DNA of 64,000 nucleotides from Alitiscatomonas aceti. Its GTDB lineage: Bacteria > Bacillota > Clostridia > Lachnospirales > Lachnospiraceae. Location of the stretch: NCBI RefSeq assembly GCF_025567195.1, contig NZ_JAOQJF010000014.1, positions 14,360 through 78,359 on the forward strand. The letters run 5' to 3'. The notes below the pieces were generated by a model. That model had not been told where the DNA came from. It was given only the letters and a program-made list of their open reading frames with translations, and made no database searches. Each line of letters begins with the position of its first letter. The first letter of the stretch is position 1. This document shows positions 60,188 to 64,000 of the stretch, one piece after another. The translations under genes were made by a program, and so were the position numbers.

Positions 60188-60216
60188 ACTATATCAAAAT
60201 CCAGGGAAAAGTACAA
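60188..60216 (-). promoter_or_regulatory. SigA-type promoter of the nine-gene operon
   Basis: Minus strand: TTGTAC (60211-60216), 17-base spacer, TATAGT (60188-60193), 77 bases before the rsuA start. Confidence 0.7.
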
Positions 60217-60234
60217 CCGTTTCCTCCTGCCAGG

Positions 60235-61047
60235 TCAGTAGGAAGCCCGGGTACGATACTTCTCCAGGTATCTTAAGATCCAGTATGGATTCACAGAAAG
60301 CTCGTCATGATGCTCCGTCCGGATATAGATCCCCAGGTGGAGGTGGACTGGGAACTGGCCGGTGGTCCCAGGCTCTCCGTAGCCGGAATCCCCCATATAG
60401 CCCAGAAGCTCTCCGGCATGGACTGTGTCCCCCGGCCTCCACTCCCGGCCGTCCAGGGTCTTTCCATAGGAGTCCAGGTGGGCGTAGTACAGATATGCGC
60501 CAGCCGGAGCCCGGATCCCGATGCGCCAGCCGCCCTTTTTCAGCCATCCGGCCTGCTCCACCACTCCGTCCGTCATGGACACCACCGGATAGAGCCCCGC
60601 CTCCGGAGCCCCAGCCATGAGATCGCACCCCTCATGGGTCCTGGGTCCGTCAAAGGACCGTTCCTCCATCCAGCCGTTTTCATAGACCACATCCCTGATG
60701 TCCCCTCCGGCACTTTCCGGGACGGGAAAGCAGGAAAGATCTGCAAACACCATGCGGTACGCGTCGGAAAGCCGCTCAAATTCCTTCTGACGCCGGACCG
60801 GGAAAAAAAGAGGCTCCCCGGAGAGCTTCTTTCCCGTCAGATCAAAATTTTCCGTGAGCATAGCCATGGCAAGCTCCTCATAATCCAGGAAGGGCCGTCC
60901 CGCCGCGTCCCTTCCCAGGCGCATGGCCCGGAAGTCCCCGCTTTCCCAGACATAGGGAGCCATGGTATCCAGAGCCTTTACATGCTCCAGCTGAAAGATC
61001 AGCATAGAATCATACAGAATGAGCAGCGCCAGGACCAGAAGTTTCAT
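60235..61047 (-). CDS. Membrane-anchored M23 family metallopeptidase
   Basis: 270 aa. N-terminal hydrophobic anchor (MKLLVLALLILYDSMLIF), then a LytM/M23 domain (about 130-260): HEGCDLMAG gives His-x3-Asp and HLHLG gives the His-x-His zinc ligand. Probably cuts peptidoglycan peptides. Start at 61047 has AAGGGG nine bases upstream; 28-codon extension rejected. Adjacent, divergent to the YlbJ-like gene, which hints at a sporulation-linked role (SpoIIQ-like). Confidence 0.85.
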   Translation of the reverse strand: MKLLVLALLILYDSMLIFQLEHVKALDTMAPYVWESGDFRAMRLGRDAAGRPFLDYEELAMAMLTENFDLTGKKLSGEPLFFPVRRQKEFERLSDAYRMVFADLSCFPVPESAGGDIRDVVYENGWMEERSFDGPRTHEGCDLMAGAPEAGLYPVVSMTDGVVEQAGWLKKGGWRIGIRAPAGAYLYYAHLDSYGKTLDGREWRPGDTVHAGELLGYMGDSGYGEPGTTGQFPVHLHLGIYIRTEHHDELSVNPYWILRYLEKYRTRASY

Positions 61048-61099
61048 ATGGGGAAGCCCCTTTTCATAAGCTGTATCAACAAAAGGTATTCGGGTGCTT

Positions 61100-62095
61100 A
61101 TGAAAAAATCCGTCGGTCTTGCCATACTCATGGTGTTTCTTCTGCTTTATCCCCGCTTTGCGGCCGAGGGGGCCAGGTACGGCCTTCTTTTATGGTATAC
61201 GTCTGTGGTCCCGTCCCTGTTCCCCTTTATGGTGCTCTCCAGCCTCATCGTATCCTCCGGCGGCGTCTCTCTGCTGATGAAGCCCGTCCGGGCTTTCTTA
61301 GGTCCCTGGCTTCCACTTTCAGAAAACGGCTGCTACACCCTCATTTCCGGTCTCCTCTGCGGCTGCCCCATGGGGGCAAAGACCTGCGGGGATTTTGTCC
61401 GGGAGGGGAAGCTTTCCGTCCAGGAGGGCCGCTTCCTCATGACCATATGCAATCATCCAAGCCCCATGTTCCTGCTGGGCTTTGTCTGCCCGCTTTTTGA
61501 GGCCGGAATGCATCCCTCCCGCCTTCTTCTTTCCATTTATCTGCCGCTCCTTCCTCTGGCTGCCCTGGCAAAGAGGATCTATTTTCCTGTCCTGCCTGCT
61601 CCTGCGTCCAGCGGCTCCCGGCAACAGATCCAGACAGCTCCGCCCCTGGATACGGCGATCCTGGCCGCAGCAGAGATCCTCTGCCGCATCGGCGGCTACC
61701 TGATGCTGTTTTCCATCGTGATCGTATTTTTACGCCGCGCATTGTGGCTCCCCGCCTCTCTCCGGATCTTCCTTATGGGCGCCATGGAGATGACCACCGG
61801 AGTCCGGGAAGTGTCCGCCTCCCTTCCCTTCCCGGACTCCGGAACCGCCGCCGCTGCCATCCTGGCTTTCGGCGGCATATGCGGCATTTTCCAGACCCGG
61901 GCCGTGACTGCCTCCGGATGGCCAGAGGAAAAAAAGAGACGTACAGACGATGGCGGCAGCAGCCCAAAGGATCGAGGGGGCCGTACAGAAGATAAAAAAA
62001 TTGCCGGATTATCCATCCGGCAATATATTCTCTGGAAGCTTCTTCACAGCGCCCTGGCCGCCGTCATCTTCCGGCTCCTGGGCGTACTGGGCTGA
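61100..62095 (+). CDS. ylbJ: YlbJ-like sporulation membrane protein (nucleoside-recognition/gate domain)
   Basis: 331 aa with several membrane helices. Blocks SVVPSLFPFMVLSSL, GLLCGCPMGAKTCGDFV, TICNHPSPMF and CGIFQTRA match YlbJ, needed for forespore engulfment/cortex stages in Bacillus. A charged insertion of about 30 residues (about 276-308) lies before the last helix. ATG 61100 is taken; GTG 61094 is seven bases from AAAGG and could be the true start. Confidence 0.82.
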   Translation: MKKSVGLAILMVFLLLYPRFAAEGARYGLLLWYTSVVPSLFPFMVLSSLIVSSGGVSLLMKPVRAFLGPWLPLSENGCYTLISGLLCGCPMGAKTCGDFVREGKLSVQEGRFLMTICNHPSPMFLLGFVCPLFEAGMHPSRLLLSIYLPLLPLAALAKRIYFPVLPAPASSGSRQQIQTAPPLDTAILAAAEILCRIGGYLMLFSIVIVFLRRALWLPASLRIFLMGAMEMTTGVREVSASLPFPDSGTAAAAILAFGGICGIFQTRAVTASGWPEEKKRRTDDGGSSPKDRGGRTEDKKIAGLSIRQYILWKLLHSALAAVIFRLLGVLG

Positions 62096-62108
62096 TCCTT
62101 CCGGAAGT

Positions 62109-62687
62109 CTAGGCCTCCGGTGCAGACGGCTCCTCTTCTTTTTCTGTGATGATCCCGCCGGACAGCTCCTTCCGGTTGGAGGAAACGATGTCGTAGCTGG
62201 ACCTCATGGAGCTCATAAAGGCGTCAAACCGGCCCTGGGCTCCTTCCATGGAATGATTGATGATATTCTGAAGGCTCTTTAACATATCGTCCGTATACTG
62301 GATGGAGCCCTGTCGGATATTGTTGGCGTCGTTGACGGCGCTGTCGATGATGGCCTGGGCCTGGGCCTGGGCCTGCTCGATCACCTCATTGGCATGGGCG
62401 TACGCCTTCTGCATGATCTCATGCTCGTTGACCAGCTCATTGGTCTGGGCTGTGGCTTCCGCCAGAAGGGCATCTGCCCGGGTGTGGGCGTCGGAAAGGA
62501 TCGCCTCCTGGTTGCTGATGATCTTCTGGTACTGCTTGATCTCATCGGGGATCCTGAGACGCAGCTCCACCAGGAGCTCGTCCAGCTCCTCCTTATTTAC
62601 GATGATCTTGGTGGTGGACAGCGGCTGGAACTTGCAGCTGTCAATATATTCTTCAATTTCTCCGATTAACTGTTCGATTCTGCTCAT
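62109..62687 (-). CDS. Coiled-coil protein (vacuolar-ATPase-subunit-like, DivIVA-like)
   Basis: 192 aa. Mostly helix: Glu/Ala-rich heptads (about 55-150) after an N-terminal segment KFQPLSTTKIIVNKEELDELLVELR. Often named ATPase in Clostridia, but no nucleotide motif is seen. Possibly a septum or envelope scaffold like DivIVA/GpsB. Ten bases after coaD; same order rsmD-coaD in Lachnospiraceae. Confidence 0.8.
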   Translation of the reverse strand: MSRIEQLIGEIEEYIDSCKFQPLSTTKIIVNKEELDELLVELRLRIPDEIKQYQKIISNQEAILSDAHTRADALLAEATAQTNELVNEHEIMQKAYAHANEVIEQAQAQAQAIIDSAVNDANNIRQGSIQYTDDMLKSLQNIINHSMEGAQGRFDAFMSSMRSSYDIVSSNRKELSGGIITEKEEEPSAPEA

Positions 62688-62696
62688 ATTGCTTCC

Positions 62697-63194
62697 TTAT
62701 TCCTTTCCCCTGATCTTATTCTGAAATTTCTTATGTACCTCTTCTGCCACCCTGGCTGTCACAAAATTGGAAATATCACCGCCGTAAGCCGCCACCTCCT
62801 TGACAGAGCTGGAGCTCAGATACGCATATTTTAAATTGGTGGTCAGAAATACGGTATCGATATCCGGAGCGATCACCCGGTTCAGCTGGGCGATCTGCAG
62901 CTCGTATTCAAAATCAGTGATCGCACGAAGCCCCCGGACCAGGGCGTTGGCCCCGCATTCCCTGGCAAACTCCACCGTAAGGCCGCCGAAGGCCTTCACC
63001 TCCACGTTGGGAATGTCCTTTGTCGCTTCTTCTAACATCTTAACACGTTCTTCCACGGAAAACAATGGAGTTTTCGCACTGTTATGCAAAACTGCGATCA
63101 CCAGGTGGTCGAACAGCTGGGACGCCCGGCGGATCACATCCAGATGTCCCAGAGTCACCGGGTCAAAGCTTCCCGGATAAATGGCTTTTTTCAT
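62697..63194 (-). CDS. coaD: Pantetheine-phosphate adenylyltransferase
   Basis: 165 aa; penultimate step of coenzyme A synthesis. KAIYPGSFDPVTLGHLDVIRR at the N terminus (HxGH-type TLGH), and the C-terminal YLSSSSVKEVAAYGG. The start at 63194 has GAGGGA eight bases upstream; a longer open frame into rsmD is rejected. One base after the rsmD stop. The final enzyme, CoaE, is also in the window. Confidence 0.96.
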   Translation of the reverse strand: MKKAIYPGSFDPVTLGHLDVIRRASQLFDHLVIAVLHNSAKTPLFSVEERVKMLEEATKDIPNVEVKAFGGLTVEFARECGANALVRGLRAITDFEYELQIAQLNRVIAPDIDTVFLTTNLKYAYLSSSSVKEVAAYGGDISNFVTARVAEEVHKKFQNKIRGKE

Positions 63195-63195
63195 C

Positions 63196-63756
63196 TCAAT
63201 TTTCCCTCTTTTTAAAAAATACATGTTTGTTTGTCTTATATTCCTTGGTACGGCTGATCTCATAGCCCAGGGACTCTGCCCAGGAAAAATCTGTATCCAG
63301 GGAAGCCTCCGCAATAAGGACCGTGTCACCGTCAGCCAGAGGCGAATCCTGTAAGGCCTCCAGTACCTGGCGTTCCAGATCACAGCCATAGGGCGGATCC
63401 ATAAATATAAAATCAAAGGCACCATGGTCCCGGCCAAGACGGGAAAGTCCCTCCAGCACGCCGCAGTTTAACACCTTTGCCCCGGATTCCAGCTTTGTGG
63501 TCTTCAGATTGTCCCGGATACAGGATACCTGGCGGATCCCATTGTCGATGAATACAGCCTCCGATGCCCCGCGGCTTAAAGCCTCGATGCCGATGGCCCC
63601 GCTTCCGGCAAACAGATCCAGAAAGGAACGGCCATAAAGGTCGTTCTGGATCATATTAAATAAGGTTTCCTTTATACGGTCTGTGGTGGGCCGGGTGTCC
63701 ATTCCCTCCACAGTCTTCAAAAGCAGCCGTCTGGCGCTGCCTGCGATCACTCTCAT
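63196..63756 (-). CDS. rsmD: 16S rRNA (guanine966-N2)-methyltransferase RsmD
   Basis: 186 aa. Rossmann fold with SAM motif DLFAGSGAIGIEALSRGA and catalytic FMDPPYG. MRVIAGSARR start, preceded by GAGAGGTGG. rsmD-coaD is a common bacterial pair. Confidence 0.95.
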   Translation of the reverse strand: MRVIAGSARRLLLKTVEGMDTRPTTDRIKETLFNMIQNDLYGRSFLDLFAGSGAIGIEALSRGASEAVFIDNGIRQVSCIRDNLKTTKLESGAKVLNCGVLEGLSRLGRDHGAFDFIFMDPPYGCDLERQVLEALQDSPLADGDTVLIAEASLDTDFSWAESLGYEISRTKEYKTNKHVFFKKREN

Positions 63757-63847
63757 ATGCCACCTCTCGATGCGGTCGTTTCTTTTCCGGACCAGAGACC
63801 GGAACGCTCATGCTGCCGCATCCCCTTCTGTTTCCAGTATCTTCACA

Positions 63848-63876
63848 ATTATAATCGCAATGAAGGCGATATACAA
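63848..63876 (-). promoter_or_regulatory. SigA-type promoter of rsmD-coaD
   Basis: Minus strand: TTGTAT (63871-63876), 17-base spacer, TATAAT (63848-63853), about 90 bases before the rsmD start. The remaining bases to 64000 show no gene. Confidence 0.8.
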
Positions 63877-64000
63877 GCAGTTTTTCCGCAGAATCTGTGA
63901 AACCTGCAAAATCCCGCTTTAAAGCCTGCTAATAAAAAGTCAAGTGTTTTTTGAAGAAAATTTCAAAAATCCGATTTGATATTTTAGGGTACAACTTTTA

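Overview
The window reads as a continuous stretch of chromosome from a Gram-positive, anaerobic, spore-forming Firmicute, most likely a Lachnospiraceae (Clostridium cluster XIVa) genome. The basis is gene content and order: the rplU-prp-rpmA-obgE-yhbY-nadD-yqeK-rsfS block with an L27 that carries a cleavable Prp leader, a lexA/yneA divergent pair with LexA boxes of the Bacillus/Clostridium type, RecU rather than RuvC, a YlbJ-type sporulation membrane protein, a DarA-type c-di-AMP receptor, pta-ackA fermentation genes, and strong AGGAGG-type ribosome binding sites with occasional TTG/GTG starts. No rRNA, tRNA, phage, insertion sequence or CRISPR array was seen. Nearly all sequence is coding.

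Layout. 1-5.9 kb (+): polA (5' end cut by the window edge), coaE, a WalJ/YycJ-type metallo-hydrolase, a histidine phosphatase and a methyltransferase form one tightly overlapping operon; tmcAL faces it. 7.2-10 kb (+): darA, then pta-ackA with its own promoter and terminators. 10.1-16.5 kb (+): an accessory operon that resembles a rearranged dlt (teichoic acid D-alanylation) cluster: a secreted transglutaminase-fold protein with wall-binding repeats, an acyl carrier protein, an MBOAT acyltransferase, a DltD/SGNH-like protein whose nucleophile position is Cys, a small secreted protein, and an adenylation enzyme. 16.5-17.2 kb: DUF177-rpmF from a consensus promoter. 17.3-19.4 kb (-): ilvB-ilvN. 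19.6-26.2 kb (+): plsX-acpP-rnc-smc-ftsY, then ilvA, a CLC channel, a cytidylate-kinase-like protein and a large NlpC/P60 protein up to 31.8 kb.

32-36.2 kb: a Uma2 nuclease-like gene, a 31-residue membrane peptide with a palindrome at its predicted start point, a TtcA-like thiolase overlapping a Xer-like recombinase, and the SOS pair yneA/lexA. 36.4-40.8 kb (-): the ribosome-linked rplU operon. 41-46.3 kb (-): a CofE-like ligase, a 111-bp tandem repeat, RNase G, and the TIGR03936/TIGR03960 radical-SAM pair. 46.5-50.2 kb (-): an antiporter, an SGNH hydrolase and a second MBOAT. 50.4-60.1 kb (-): pepT, then a nine-gene operon rsuA-HAD-YgiQ-SDR-unknown-rluA-recU-hflK-hflC. 60.2-63.8 kb: an M23 peptidase and divergent ylbJ, then rsmD-coaD-coiled-coil protein.

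The most promising region for a new system is the dlt-like operon at 10.1-16.5 kb. The adenylating enzyme, carrier and MBOAT suggest that an activated small acid is handed across the membrane to a cell-envelope acceptor, but with a Cys-type DltD partner and two extra secreted proteins. The structured 111-bp repeat at 42.2-42.5 kb is the clearest non-coding oddity. All family assignments were made by reading motifs; no database search was run.
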